DNA of 64,000 nt. Origin: Bubalus kerabau. Lineage: Eukaryota; Chordata; Mammalia; Artiodactyla; Bovidae. The notes under the pieces were generated by a model. The model worked only from the letters and a program-made list of their open reading frames with translations, made no database searches and was not told the origin of the DNA. The position numbers were made by a program, and so were the translations under genes. Shown here piece after piece: positions 1 through 11,651 of this stretch; positions within the stretch are counted from its first letter, which is position 1; each line of letters begins with the position of its first letter. The stretch is taken from NCBI RefSeq assembly GCF_029407905.1, contig NW_026577903.1, positions 1,116,001 through 1,180,000 on the forward strand. Direction: 5' to 3'.

Positions 1-1333
1 CTCGGGACTCCGCTGGGTCTGGCGCAACGGAAGAGGGCCTCACCTCGAGGGGAGGCAGGAACCTCAGGCTTCCTCTCCGTTTCGGACTCCGACCGCAGGG
101 TCCCTGCAGAGTTGGGACAGGAGAGTCAGGCCTCGTCTTGTCTGAGGAAGGGAACCCCGCTGGCCTCTCGAGTTGCTCAGGGGGTCTCAGGCCCCTCGTC
201 GAGCTGTGTGTGGAACCCGCGGGTCTTTGCAGACGATGCACGGGGGTGGCAGTGCCCCTTCGTGTTGTGCCTTCACCCACAGGGTTGCCTTCGAAGAGGG
301 GTCCGGGCCTCGGGTCCTTCTCAAGAGCGGACCGGGGAATCGCGGTCGTTCGGCATGTGGCCCCACCCACGTGGCTCGTCTCGAATTTCCTCGTGAGACC
401 GGCCTCATCCTTAGGTGCCCCGGGAAGGCCTAGAACCCCTTCCAGACCACGCAGGGGAATCGACTCTCCTGTCGCGATCAAGAGGGGAGAAGGGGCTCAG
501 AGGAAGCGGTTGCGGGACCCTCGGTGTTCCCCTCGAGGGAACCCGGCGTGTCGGGGAACTTTTGGGGGTCGCATGAAGGCTGGAAGGATCCTTTCCGCCC
601 TTCAGGGCGGAAGAGGGGACTTCCCTTGAGACGCCGTCGCGGGCAAGGTTCTCATCTTGCCAAGAGTTGGGAACCACGTGGTTTTTCTCGAGTTGCGGCG
701 GGATTCTCGAGTTACAGTGGGAATCTCAGCCTTCCTCTTTGGTTGGCCCTGGGAAGCCCAATCTTCCCCTCGAGTTGCAAGGGAAATCTGGGGGTTGCGC
801 TCGAGTCACTGCAGGACCGAAGAGACCTCACCTAGGCGTGTGTCCAGGACCTACTATTCCTCTCCAGGGAAAGCAGGCATCTCGGGGTTGCATTCCAGGC
901 TCCCCCGTGGAGTCAGACCTCGTCTCGAGGGGAAGCCAAGGACTCCGCTCTCCTCTCGAGTCGCGACAAGGATCTGTTGGAGCCCCCTGAACGGCCTCAA
1001 CGGAGTCCAGCCTGCTCTTCAGTTTGGAGAGAGGACTCGTGATTGGTCTCCAGGCCATGCAGGAATATAAGGCCCTCATCTCGCGATGACCGGGGTGTCT
1101 CATGTGTTTCCTCGAGCTGCCGCGGCAGTGTGGGTTTTCTCACGAGGTACGATGAGGATCTCAGGGAGCCTCTCATGCAGTGCCAGGTTAGTCAGGTCTC
1201 CATGCGCGTGAAGAGGGGGCACGTGTCATGGCTCTCGAGTCATGGTAGGGGAATCGCGACTCAACACATTTTGAAGCACTCTCGAGGTCTTTCTCGAGTC
1301 ATGGCAGAAAACCCAGGGTTCCCTCGACTTGTG
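1..1333. repeat. Satellite I (1.715-type) monomer, 5'-truncated by window
   Basis: This is the counterpart of 43,463-44,795. The first ~180 bases are core-type and match the homogenised monomers exactly or nearly so. Divergence rises to the right, with many TG/CA changes at former CpGs. About 20 differences from copy 2 fall within the first 540 bases by my count. Confidence 0.85.
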
Positions 1334-2396
1334 CCTGTGACCTCAGGGAGCTTCTCATTGTGCCTCTGAGAACTCAGGGATACTGTGGAGTTGGTAGGGG
1401 CCTCTCGGGACTCCACTGGGTGTGGTGCAATGGAAGAGGGCCTCATCTCGAGTGGACGCAGTAACCTCAGACTTCCTCTCCGTTTCTGACTTGGATCCCA
1501 TGGTCCCTGCAGAGTAGGGACAAGAGAGTCACACCTAGTCTTCTGTTGAGGAATGGACCTTCGTTTGCCTTTCGAGTTGTTTACAGGGTGACAGGCCACT
1601 TGTCGAAATGTCTGTGGGACCTGCGGGTTTTTCTGGACGATGCACGCGGGTGTCAGTGCCCCTTCGTGTTGTGCCTTCATCCACAGGTTTTCCTTCAAAG
1701 ATGTGTGCTGGCATCGGGTTCTTTTCAAGAGTGGACCGTGAAATTGGGGTCTTTCGGCATGTGGCACCACCCACGAGGCTACGTCTCGAACTTCCTCATG
1801 AGACCGGCCTCATCCTGAGGTGCGCCCGGAAGGTCGGGAACCCCTTGCAGACAGAGAAGGGGAGTCGACCCTCCTGTCGCAATCAGGAGAGGAGAAGGGG
1901 TCAGATGAAGTGGTGCCGGGAACCTCGGTGTTCCCCTTGAGTGAGTCTGGTATGTCGCGGAACTTTTGGGGTCGCATCAAGGGTGCCAAGTACCGTTTCG
2001 CACTTCAGGATGGAACGTGGGACTTCTCTTGAGATGCTGTAGCGGACAAAGGGCCTCATCTTGCGATGACGAGGGAAGCACGTGGATTTTCTCGAGTTTC
2101 GGTGGGATTCTCGAGTTACGACGGGGAATTCAGGCTTCCTCTTGTGTTGGCCCAGGAAGTCTAATCTTCCATTCGAGTTGCCAGGGAGAGCTGTGGATTG
2201 GGCTCCATTCACTGAAGGGCAAACTAGACCTCATCTAGGCTTGTATCCAGGACTTAATGTTCCTCTCCATAGGCGACAGGGATTTGGGGTTGCATTCCAT
2301 ACTCACCCGGGGAGTCAGGCCTCATCTCGAGGGGAAGCAAAGGACTCCACTCTCTTCTCGAGCCGCGACAGGTATCTCTTGGAGCCCACTGAGTGG
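1334..2396. repeat. Satellite I edge monomer, diverged, broken by INS-like array
   Basis: This monomer starts at the CCTGTGACC phase point. It is markedly diverged from the core: several CTCGAG motifs are lost, and it has a GAATTC at about 2,125 that I do not see in core monomers. It stops inside the monomer just after a GAGTGG that corresponds to GAGCGG in core units. INS-like sequence (TCTTTGCTCTGTAGGAG) follows directly. About 340 bp of the monomer is missing before satellite I would resume in phase. Confidence 0.85.
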
Positions 2397-3130
2397 TCTT
2401 TGCTCTGTAGGAGAGCTCTAGTGTACATAAGCCTGTACATAAGTGAACACAGACATTCTGTGTGCATGTTGCTGCTTACCCAAAATAGGGCCACAAGGAG
2501 CCTCATGCTCTCCATGCAGCGCGGAAGCTGTGCAGCCACGCAGCAGCTGAAGAATCCAACCAATTGCTCTTTTCTTACCTCTGACAGAGCTCGCATTGCG
2601 GTAGCCCTTGGCAGTTTGGAAACACTGGACCCTAACCCCTCTCAAAGTAGGCCTGGGTTCTAGTTCGAATAGAAAGTCAATAGCGGAGCTGAGGACAGGA
2701 ACGCGGCAGTCATTTATCACACGCTCCTGCAGCCTGCTACTACAGGGACACTAACGCTAGAAGCTAGGAATGTCTTTGCAAGGTGCGCAAAGGACAAGGG
2801 AGAACCTCGACCCTGACTCTAGTATTTCAGCCCCCTGAGCAGATCTGAGGTTCTCCCGCTGTAGAAGCTAACCCATTCCTTTCAAATACAGGCTTCCTAA
2901 CACAGGGCCAGTTGGCTGCTTGCTCTTCCACGAAGCAGGCTTCCTTAACTTGCAAACTGCGAATTCCGCTTAACAGCCTGGAGGAAAAATCGCTTCTTGG
3001 AAGATTTTTTTCAGAGGCTGTATCCCCGGAGCTGGGGCCAAGCTAGGGGACCCATACTGGCAAGGGAAGGCAAAACCACATCCAATGTCTTTGCTCTGGA
3101 GGACAGCTTTGGTGAGCCTAAGTCTTTCAG
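2397..3130. repeat. INS-like array, diverged left-edge half-unit
   Basis: This is recognisable as a half-unit from GCAGCTGAAGAATCCAACC, TAGGCCTGGGTTCTAGTTCG and CGCTAGAAGCTAGGAATGTC. It is clearly more diverged than interior units; for example GAACATTC is replaced by a CATAAGCCTGTACATAAG stretch near 2,430. It joins satellite I at 2,396/2,397. Confidence 0.75.
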
Positions 3131-3665
3131 GAATATTTCTGGCTCCAACAGAGTCAAATTCTGTGTGTGAAGCTGCACAGCCAAAATAGGGGAACAGAGA
3201 GCCTGATTCTCTCTGTGTAGCTTTGAAGCTGTCATTCAAACAACAGCTTGAGAATCCATACAATGCTCTCCCTTACTGCTAAGAGAATTCTCATTGCTGT
3301 AGTCCTTGACAGTTTGTAGAAATCCGCACCCTAACCCTTCTCCAAGTAGGCCTGGGTCCTAGCTCGGAACAACAGGCAACGGCGGAGCTGAGGCCAGTAA
3401 GGCACAAGTGAGGTCTCACACACTCTTGCAGCCTGATCGTCCAGGAGCAGTAAGGCCTCTTTTTCCCTGCAGGAGGCTCGCTTGCCTTGCCTCCTGTGAA
3501 CTGCATTTCCCAGCCTGGGCGCAAAGCTGTTCCTGGAGATTTTTTCTCAGGGGCTGTTTCCCTGGAGCTGGGTCGGACCTCGGGGGCCCAACTCACAGGG
3601 GAAGACAAAACCACATGGACAGGTCTATGCTCTGTAGGAGAGCTATAGTGAACCTCATCTCTCAG
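3131..3665. repeat. INS-like short half-unit
   Basis: A 535-bp short-type half-unit. It lacks the ~165-bp GGCAAAGGGCAGTCAGGA-containing segment and carries the TCCAGGAGCAGTAAGGCC variant in its place. Confidence 0.75.
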
Positions 3666-4876
3666 GAACATTCTTGGCTTCTACAGAGACACCTCTGTGC
3701 ATGAAGCTACACACCCAACATAGTGGCAAAGGGAGTCTGATTCTCTCCGTGGGTGCTGATGCTTTGTGGCAAAGCACCTGCTAAGAATCCATCCGCATAG
3801 GCTTCCCTCACCTTGACAGAGGTCTCATTGCTGTAGTCCTTTTCAGTTTGGAAAGAAGCAGACCCTTACCCTTCACCAAGTAGGCCCTTGTCCTTGTTTG
3901 AATGGAAAGGCAGTAGCTGAGCTGAGGCCAGTAAGGCGCCAGTCAAGTCTGACATATTCCCGATGCCTGCTCCTTCATGGAAAATAACGTTAGAATCTGG
4001 GAATGTCTTTGCAAGGCTGGCAAAGGGCAGTCAGGAACCTCGACCCTGCCTCTGGAATTTCTATCTTCTCAGCACATCCGGAGGTCTCGGTCAGGAGAAA
4101 CTAACCCATTCCTTGCAAATATAGGCTTCCAAACACAGGCCGGTTGGCTGTCTCTTCTTGCCGAAGGAAGCTTGCTTATCCCACCTCCTGCGAACTCCGC
4201 TTCCCAGCCTGGGGGATAAGAGGTTCTTGGAGATCTTTTCTCAGAGGGTGTTTCCACGGAGCAGGGGCCGATCCCGGAGACCCACACGCACAGGGGAAGG
4301 GAAAACCGCATGGATAAGTCTTTGCTCTCTAGGAGTGCTCTAGTGAACCTCAGTCTGTGGGGAATGTTCTTGGCTCCAACGGGGACATCTCTGTGTGGGA
4401 AGCTGCATAGCCAACATAGAGACACAGAGACCTGATTCTCTCTGTGCAGCTTTGACGCTGTCGTTCAAACAACAAATTGAGAATCCACACAATGCTCTCC
4501 CTTACCACTGAGAGAGTTATCATTGCTGTAGCCCTTCGCAGTTTCTGGAAATCGGCACACAAACACTTCTCCAAGTAGGCCTGGGTTCAAGTTCAGATGA
4601 ACATGCAATAGCGGAGCTGAGGCCAGTAAGGCACCAGTCAGGTGTCACACACTCTGGCAGCCTGCTCCTCCAGGGACAGTAAGGCCTCTATTTCCCTTCA
4701 GGAGGCTCGCTTGCCTTACTTCCTGTGAACAGCGTTTCCCAGCCTGGGCGGAAAGCAGTTCCTGGAGATCTTTTCTCAGGGGCTGCTTCCCCGGAGTTGG
4801 GGCGGACCTCGGGGACCCAACTCACAGGGGAAGGCAAAACCAAATGGACAGGTCTATGCTCTGTAGGAGATCTCTA

Positions 4877-4882
4877 GTGAAC
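4877..4882. repeat. 6-bp target site duplication GTGAAC (left)
   Basis: Matches GTGAAC at 6,183-6,188 on the other side of the LTR. Uninterrupted half-units read CTAGTGAACCTC at this place. Six bases is the usual target length for class-II (ERVK-like) integrases. Confidence 0.9.
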
Positions 4883-5233
4883 TGCCGGGGTCCAGCCCCA
4901 GCTGATCCAGGGTATTCGAAGCAGAGACGGCGTAGGCGAGGGTCAGGGAACAACTGCTTAATTAAACGTTAATTAAGGATATAAAGAGTAATAAAATGAG
5001 GATAGCTCAGTAGGAAAATTCAGTGGAGAAAAGAGGCTGAGTAGCTTGGTTTACGCGGGGGACCAATAAAACTTCAAGACAAGAAGCTTGCACCACTTAC
5101 GTAGGCCGCAGGCGTCCTTCCGTTCTCCCGAAGGAGAGGAGACACTGAGGCCTCCCCGGTCGGATCTTAGAAGCCCAGGCAAAATTAGTAAGCTTGGTGG
5201 GTTCCGTGCTCCAGATGGAGACTCAACCAGAGT

Positions 5234-5251
5234 GAGAGAGAGAGAGAGAGA
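5234..5251. repeat. (GA)n microsatellite inside the LTR
   Basis: Nine GA units, against eight in the second copy at 48,696-48,711. This is the only length difference I saw between the two LTR copies. Confidence 0.9.
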
Positions 5252-5290
5252 CATGGGGAGACCAGTATTTCGAGAAACTGATCCCAATTC

Positions 5291-5296
5291 TTTATT
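5291..5296 (-). promoter_or_regulatory. LTR polyadenylation signal AATAAA
   Basis: TTTATT on the plus strand. It lies just downstream of the LTR TATA box in minus-strand sense. Confidence 0.6.
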
Positions 5297-5309
5297 TTCC
5301 ATGGTCTAC

Positions 5310-5316
5310 TTTTATA
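5310..5316 (-). promoter_or_regulatory. LTR TATA box TATAAAA
   Basis: TTTTATA on the plus strand, about 870 bp from the LTR 5' end. This implies a long U3 with transcription starting near 5,285 towards lower coordinates. Whether it is active is unknown. Confidence 0.6.
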
Positions 5317-6182
5317 CACTGAGATGTTATGCAAAAGTCACGTGGGGTCAGCAGTCCTGACTTTTATCAAAGTCAGGTGCTTCATACAAAAGTATACAGA
5401 GGTCTTAGGGGTGTTACATCATCTTCTGGCCGGGGGGCCTGCTGACAATTTACGACCCTCTCCTTGTGACAGCGGTCAGTCAACCAGGACACTTATTTCT
5501 CCAGGGGTGATTATTCTTAAAACAGACGCCACCCAAATAAAGTTACATTCCTATAGGGTGAGGGTGTAGTGGGTTTTAGTTAAGGAAAGAATTTACTTAG
5601 CCTAAGGTCTAACGTGATTTATATCAAAGGTTAATACTTATTTCTTCTATATATTCATTAATGTGTATAAGGGCAGGGGATGTGGAGACTTAGCAGTAAA
5701 CATCAGCTCAACAAATGAAAAACCCTTCACCAATATGATTTCTAATCAGCCCATTATACTTATACTAATAATTTTCTAACTTTTCTAAGGAACCTGTTTT
5801 TAGAAGGTTTAAAGCATCTCGTGCCTCTCATGGTTGGGAGGCTGTGAGCAATCACATGTGGCCGGACAAGCCTGTCAGGCAGGCTAGGGAACCTTCAGAG
5901 GAGTTTGTAGGTTAAAACACTCTTGTCACACCCAGGGGTTTTTATCAACTGGAGCTCTAGGTTAACTCCTTCTCTGAAAGAGGTGGTGGGGGACAGCCCC
6001 CCGTAAAGTCAGAGGTGTAGGTGAGAGCACAAAATAGTAAGGTAGGCAGGCTCTGGTGATGGGGGTAGATGCTCGAGGATTTCCAGGGGGACTCCTGAGG
6101 CTCGATCCCGCCTTTGCGTATGTCGAGCCTCCTTCCTCATGACCTTTGCCATGGGCGGAGTGCCTCACTCTGGCCCCCAACA

Positions 6183-6188
6183 GTGAAC
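6183..6188. repeat. 6-bp target site duplication GTGAAC (right)
   Basis: Partner of 4,877-4,882. It continues into the ordinary half-unit sequence CTCCTCTCTCAGGAACATTC. Confidence 0.9.
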
Positions 6189-6200
6189 CTCCTCTCTCAG

Positions 6201-7431
6201 GAACATTCTTGGCTCCTATCGAGACACCTCTGTGTGTGTAGCTACACACGCAACATAGGGGCAAAGGGAGCCAGATTCTTTCCGTGGGGTGCTGATGCTT
6301 TGTGGCAAAGCACCTGCTTGAGAATCCATCAGCTTACGCTTCCCTCGCCTTGACAGAGGTCTCATTGCTGTAGCCCTTGGCAGTTTGGAAAGAAGAGGAC
6401 CCTTACCTTTCATAAAGTGGGCCCTTGTCCTAGTTTGAAAGGAAAGGCAAGAGCTGAGCTGAGGCCAATAAGGCGCCAGTCAAGTCTGACATATTCCCGA
6501 AGCCTGCTCCTTCATGGAAAATAACGCTGGAATCTAGGAATGTCTCTGCAAGGCTGGCAAAGGGCAGTCAGGAGCCTGCACCCTGCCTCTGGAATTACCG
6601 ATTTCTGAGCAGATCTGGAGGTCTCCTTTAGGAGAATCTAACTCATTCCTTCCATATTGAGACTTCCAAAAACAGGCCGGTCGGCTGCCTCTTCGTGCCC
6701 GAAGGAGGCTTGCTTTTCCTGCCTCCTATGAACCCAGCTTCCCAGGCTCTGGGAAAAGGGGATCTTGAAGATCTTTTCTCAGGGGTTGTTTCCACGGAGC
6801 TGGGGCTAAGCCTGGAGACCCAAACTAACAGGGGAAGAAAAACCACATGTACAAGTCTTTGCTCTCTAGGAGAGCTCTAGTGAACTTCACTCTGTCACGA
6901 ACATTCTTGATTCATATGGAGACACCCCTGTGTGCGAAGCTGCGTACCCAACATGGGGGCACAGAGAGCCTGATTCTCTCTGTGTAGCTTTAAAGATGTC
7001 GTTCAAAAAACACCTTGAAAATCCATACAATGCTCTTCCTTACCCGTGACAGAGTTCTCATTGCTGTAGCCCTTGGCAGTTTTTAGAAATCCGCACCCAA
7101 ACCCTTCTCCAAGTAGTCCTGGGTCCTAGTTCGGAGGAACATGCAATGGCGGAGCTGAGGCCAGTAAGGCACCAGTCAGGTCTTACACACTCTGCAGCCT
7201 GATCGTCCAGGGACAGTAAGCCCTCTTTTTCCCTGCAGGAGGCTCACTTGACTTCCCTCCTGTGAGCTGCATTTCCCAGCCTGGGGGAAAAGAGGTCCCT
7301 GGAGATCTTTTCTCAGGGGCTCCTTCCCCGGAGCTGGGGAGGACCTCGAGGACCCAACTCACAGGGGAAGGCAAAAGCACATGGACAGGTCTATGCTCTG
7401 TAGGAGAGCTCTAGTGAACCTCATCTCTCAG
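6201..7431. repeat. INS-like dimer (long 698 + short 533)
   Basis: A regular 1,231-bp dimer with its internal anchor at 6,899. The short half carries the GATTCATATGG variant of the anchor. Confidence 0.8.
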
Positions 7432-8661
7432 GAACATTCTGGCCTCCTATAGAGACACCTCTGTATGTGAAGCTACACACCCAACATAGGGGCAAATGGA
7501 GCCTGATTCTCCCCGTGGGGTGCTGATGCTTTGTGGCAAAGCACCTGCTTGATGATCCATCCACTTAGGCTTCCCTCGCCTTGACAGAGGTCCCATTGCT
7601 GTAGCCCTTGGCAGTTTGGAAAGAAGAAGACCCTTACCCTTCATAAAGTAGGCCTTTGTCCTAGTTTGAATGGAAAGGTAATAGCTGAGCTGAGGCCAAT
7701 AAGGTGCCTGCCAAGTCTGACATACTCCCGTAGCCTTCACCTTCATGGAAAATAACTCTAGAATCTGGGAATGTCTTTGCAAGGCTGGCAAAGGGCAGTC
7801 AGGAACCAGCACCCTGCCTCTGGAATTACCGACTTCTGAGCAGATCTGGAGGTCTCCTTTAGGAGAAGCTAACCCATTCTTTCCAAATAGAGGCTTCCAA
7901 ACAGGCCAGTTGGCTGCCTTTTTGCGCCCGAAGGAGGCCTGCTTTTCTCGCATCCTATGAAGCCCTGTTCCCAGCCTCTGGGAAAAGCGGATTTTGAAGA
8001 TATTTTCTCAGGGGTTGTTTCCATGGAGCTGGGGCCGAGACCAGAGACCCAATCGCACAGGGGAAGGAAAACCACATGGACAAGTCTTTGCTCTCCAGGA
8101 GACCTCTAAGTGAAACTTACTGTGTCAGGAACGTTCTTGACTCCTATGGAGACACCCCTGTGTGTGAAGCTGTGTACCCAACAAGGGGGCACACAGGGCC
8201 TGATTCTCTCTTTGCAGCTTTGAAGCTGTCGTTCAAACAACAGCTTGAGAATCCATAGAATGCTCTCCCTTACCTCTGAGAGACTTCTCATTGCTGTAGC
8301 CTTTGGCAGTTTTTACAAATCCACACCCAAACCCTTCTCCAAGTAGGCCTGGGTCCTGGTTTGGATGGCCATGCAATGGCGGAGCTGAGGTCAGTAAGGC
8401 ACCAGTCAGGTGTCACACACTCTGGCAGCCTGCTCCTCCAGGGACAGTAAGGCCTATTTTTCCCTGCGGGAGGCTCGCTTGCCTTGCCTCCTGTGAACTG
8501 CGTTTCCCAGCCTGGGCAAAAAGCGGTTCCTGGAGATCTTTTCTCAGGGGCTCTATCCCCAGAGCTGGGGTGGACCTCGGGGACCCATCTCACAGGGGAA
8601 GGAAAAACCACATGGACAGGTCTATGCTCTGTAGGAGACGTTAGTGTGTCTCATCTCTTAG
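7432..8661. repeat. INS-like dimer (long 697 + short 533)
   Basis: A regular 1,230-bp dimer with its internal anchor at 8,129. Its first anchor has lost a T (GAACATTCTGGCC), and so has the equivalent at 50,893. Confidence 0.8.
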
Positions 8662-9892
8662 GAACATTCTTGGCTCGTACAGAGACACCTCTGTGTGTAA
8701 AGCTACACACTGAACATAGGGGCACAGGGAGCCTGATTCTCTCCGTGGGGTGCTGATGCTTTGTGGCAAAGCACCTGTTTGAGAATCCATCCGCTTACGC
8801 TTCCCTCGCCTTGACAGAGGTCTCATTGCTGTGTCTCTTGGCAGTTGGGAAAGAGGTAGACCCTTACCCTTCACCAAGTAGGCCCTGATCCTAGTTTGAA
8901 AGGAAAGGCAATAGCTGAGCTGAGGCCAGTAAGGCACCTGTCAACTCTGACATATTCCCGATGCCTGCTCCTTCATGGAAAATATTGCTAGAATCTAGGA
9001 ATGTCTTTGCAAGGCTGGCAAAGGGCAGTCAGGAACCTCGACCCTGCCTCTGGAATTTCTATCTTCTGAGCAGATCTGGAGGTCTCCTTCTGGAGAAGCT
9101 AACCCATTCCTTGCAAATAGAGGCTTCCAAACACAGGCCGGTTGGCTGCCTCTTCTTGCCTGAAGGAGGCTTGCTTTTCCTGCCTCCTATGATCCCTGGT
9201 TCCCAGCATGGGGGAAAAGCAGATCTTGGAGATCTTTGCACAGGGGTTGTTTCCACGGAGCTGGGGTTGTGCCCAGAGACCCACACATACAGGGGAAGGC
9301 AAAACCACATGAACAAGTCTTTGCTCTCTAAGAGAGCTCTAGTGAACCTCAGTCTTTGACGAACGTTCTTGGCTCCTATGCGGACACCTCTGTGTGTGAA
9401 ACTGCGTACCCAACATGGCGGCAGAGAGCCTGATTCTCTCTGTGCAGGTTTAATGCTGTCGTTCAGAAAACAGCTTGAGAATCCATACAATTCTCGCCCT
9501 TACCTCTGAGAGAGTTCTCATTGCAGTAGCCCTTGGCAGTTTGTAGAAATCTGCACCTAAACCCTTCTCCAAGTAGGCCTGAGTCCCAGTTCGGAGGAAC
9601 AAGCAATGGCGGAGCTAAGACCAGTATGGCACCAGTCAGTTTTCACACACTCTGGCAGCCTGCTCCTCCAGGGACAGTAAGGCTTCTTTTTCTCTGCAGG
9701 AGGCTCACTTGCCTTACTTCCTGTGAACAGCTTTTCCCAGCCTGAGCGAAAAGCGGTTCCTGGAGATCTTTTCTCAGAGGCTGTTTTCTCGGAGCTGGGG
9801 TGGACCTCGGGCACCCAACTCACAGGGGAAGGCGAAACCACATGTACAGGTGAGCACTCTGTAGGAGAGCTCTTGTGAGCCTCATCTCTCAG
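8662..9892. repeat. INS-like dimer (long 699 + short 532)
   Basis: A regular 1,231-bp dimer with its internal anchor at 9,361. Confidence 0.8.
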
Positions 9893-11120
9893 GAACATTC
9901 TTGGCTCCTGTAGAGACACCACTGTGTGTGAATCTACACACCCCACATAGGGGCAAAGGGAGCCTGATTCTCTCCGTGGGGTGCTGATGCTTGGTGGCAA
10001 AGAACCTTCCTGATAATCCATCCGCTTATGCTTCCCTCGCATTTACGGAGGTCTCATTGCTGTAGCCCTCGGCAGTTTGGAAAGAAGAAGACCCTTACCC
10101 TTCATAAAGTAGGGCCTTGTCCTACTTTGAATGGAAAGGCAATAGCTGAGCTGAGGCCAATAAGGCGCCAGTCAAGTCTGACATATTCCCAAAGCCTGCT
10201 TCTTCAGGAAGATAACTGTAGAATCTAGGAATGTCTTTGCAAGGCTGGCAAAGGGCAGTCAGGACCCTGCACACTGCCTCTGGAATTACCGACTTCTGAA
10301 CAGATCTGGAGGTCTCCCTTAGGGGAAGCTAACCCATTCTTCCAAATAGAGGCTTCCAAACGCAGGCCGCTTGGCTGCCTCTTGCTCTCTGAAGGAGGCC
10401 TGCTTTTCCCGCCTCCTATGAACCCCACATCCCAGCCTCTGGGAAAAGCGGATCTTGAAGATCTTTTCTCAGGGGTTGTTTCCACGGAGCTGGGGCCGAG
10501 CCTGGAGCCCCAAACGCACAGGGGAAGAAAAACCACATGGACAAGTCTTTGCTCTCTAGGAGAGCTCTAGTGAACCTCACTCTGTCAGGAACGTTCTTGT
10601 TTCCTATGGAGACACCCCTGTCTGTGAAGCTGTGTACCGAACATGGAGACACAGAGTCTGATTCTCTCTGTGCAGCTTTGAAGCTGTCGTTCAAACAACA
10701 GCTTGAAAATCCATACAATTCTCTTCCTTACCCGTGACACAGTTCTCATTGCTATACCCCTTGGCAGTATTTAGAAATCCATACCCAAACCCTTTTTCTA
10801 GTAGGCCTGGGTCCTAGTTCAGAGGAACATGCAATGGCGGAGCTGAGGCCAGTAAGGCACCAGTCAGGTCTCACACACTCTTGCAGCCTGATCGTCCAGG
10901 GACACTAAGGCCTGTTGTGCCTTGCAGGAGGCTCGCTTGTGTTACCTCCTGTGAACTGCGTTTGCCAGCCTGGGGGAATAGCGGTCCCTGGAGATCTTTT
11001 CTCAGGGGCTCCTTCCCCTGAGCTGGGGCGGACCTCAGGGACCCAACTCACAGGGCAAGGCAAAGCCATATGGACAGGTCTATGCTCTGTAGCAGACTTC
11101 TAGTGAACCTCATCTCTCAG
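9893..11120. repeat. INS-like dimer (long 696 + short 532)
   Basis: A regular 1,228-bp dimer with its internal anchor at 10,589. It is followed by a second short half-unit, which breaks the alternation. Confidence 0.8.
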
Positions 11121-11651
11121 GAACATTCTTGGCTCCTATAGAGACACTTCTGTGTGTGAAGCTGCGTACCTAACATAGGGGCACAGAGAGCCTGATTTTC
11201 TCAGTTCATTTTGACCCTGTCGTTCAGAAAACAGCTTGAGAATCCATAAAATGCTCTCCCTGACCGCTGAGAGAATTCTCACTGCTGTAGCCCTTGGCAC
11301 TTTGTAGAAATCCGCAGCCAAACGCTTCTCCAAATATGCCTGGGTCCTAGTTCGGAGGAACAGGCAATGGTGGAACTGAGGCCAGCAAGGCAACAGTCAG
11401 GTTTCACACACTCTGGCAGCCTGCTCCTCCAGGGACAGTAAGGCCTCTTTTTCTCTGCAGGAGATTCGCTTGCCTTACTTCCTGTGAACAGCGTTTCCCA
11501 GCCTCAGCGAAGCCGTTCCTGAAGATCTTTTCTCAGGGACAGTTTCCCCGGAGGTGTGGTGGACCTCGGGGACCCAACTCACAGGGGAAGGAAAAACCAC
11601 ATGGACAGGTCTATGCTCTGTAGGAGAGGTTTAGTGAACCTAATCTCTCAG
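11121..11651. repeat. Supernumerary INS-like short half-unit
   Basis: A 531-bp short half-unit directly after another short half-unit. Its anchor region reads CTGCGTACCTAACATAGG. The same short-short arrangement is at 54,049-55,111, so it predates the 43-kb duplication. Confidence 0.75.

Larger units (their letters stand above)
4883..6182 (-). mobile_element. Solo LTR, class-II (ERVK/BTLTR1-like) endogenous retrovirus, copy 1
   Basis: This 1,300-bp element reads TGTTGGGGGCCAGAGTG at its 5' end and CTGGACCCCGGCA at its 3' end on the minus strand, so it has the canonical TG...CA ends. It is flanked by GTGAAC direct repeats. On the minus strand a TATAAAA (5,316-5,310) is followed about 14 bases later by AATAAA (5,296-5,291), a compact arrangement that suggests a very short R region. 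Downstream are a (TC)n tract and ~400 bp of R/U5-type sequence. No gag, pro, pol or env sequence is present, so it is a solo LTR left by recombination between two LTRs. Assignment to the BTLTR1-like family is from memory of bovine LTR ends. The second large copy carries it too, with eight substitutions and one 2-bp difference by my reading. Confidence 0.88.
3666..6200. repeat. INS-like dimer interrupted by a solo LTR
   Basis: A long half-unit (3,666-4,361) is followed by a short half-unit (4,362-6,200). The short one is 533 bp once the 1,300-bp LTR and one copy of its 6-bp target duplication are removed. That restored length equals the neighbouring short half-units, which confirms a clean insertion. 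Confidence 0.85.

Noticed and set aside
4883..6182. A complete or partial provirus
   Set aside because: Only one LTR with matching target duplications on both sides; no internal retroviral sequence.
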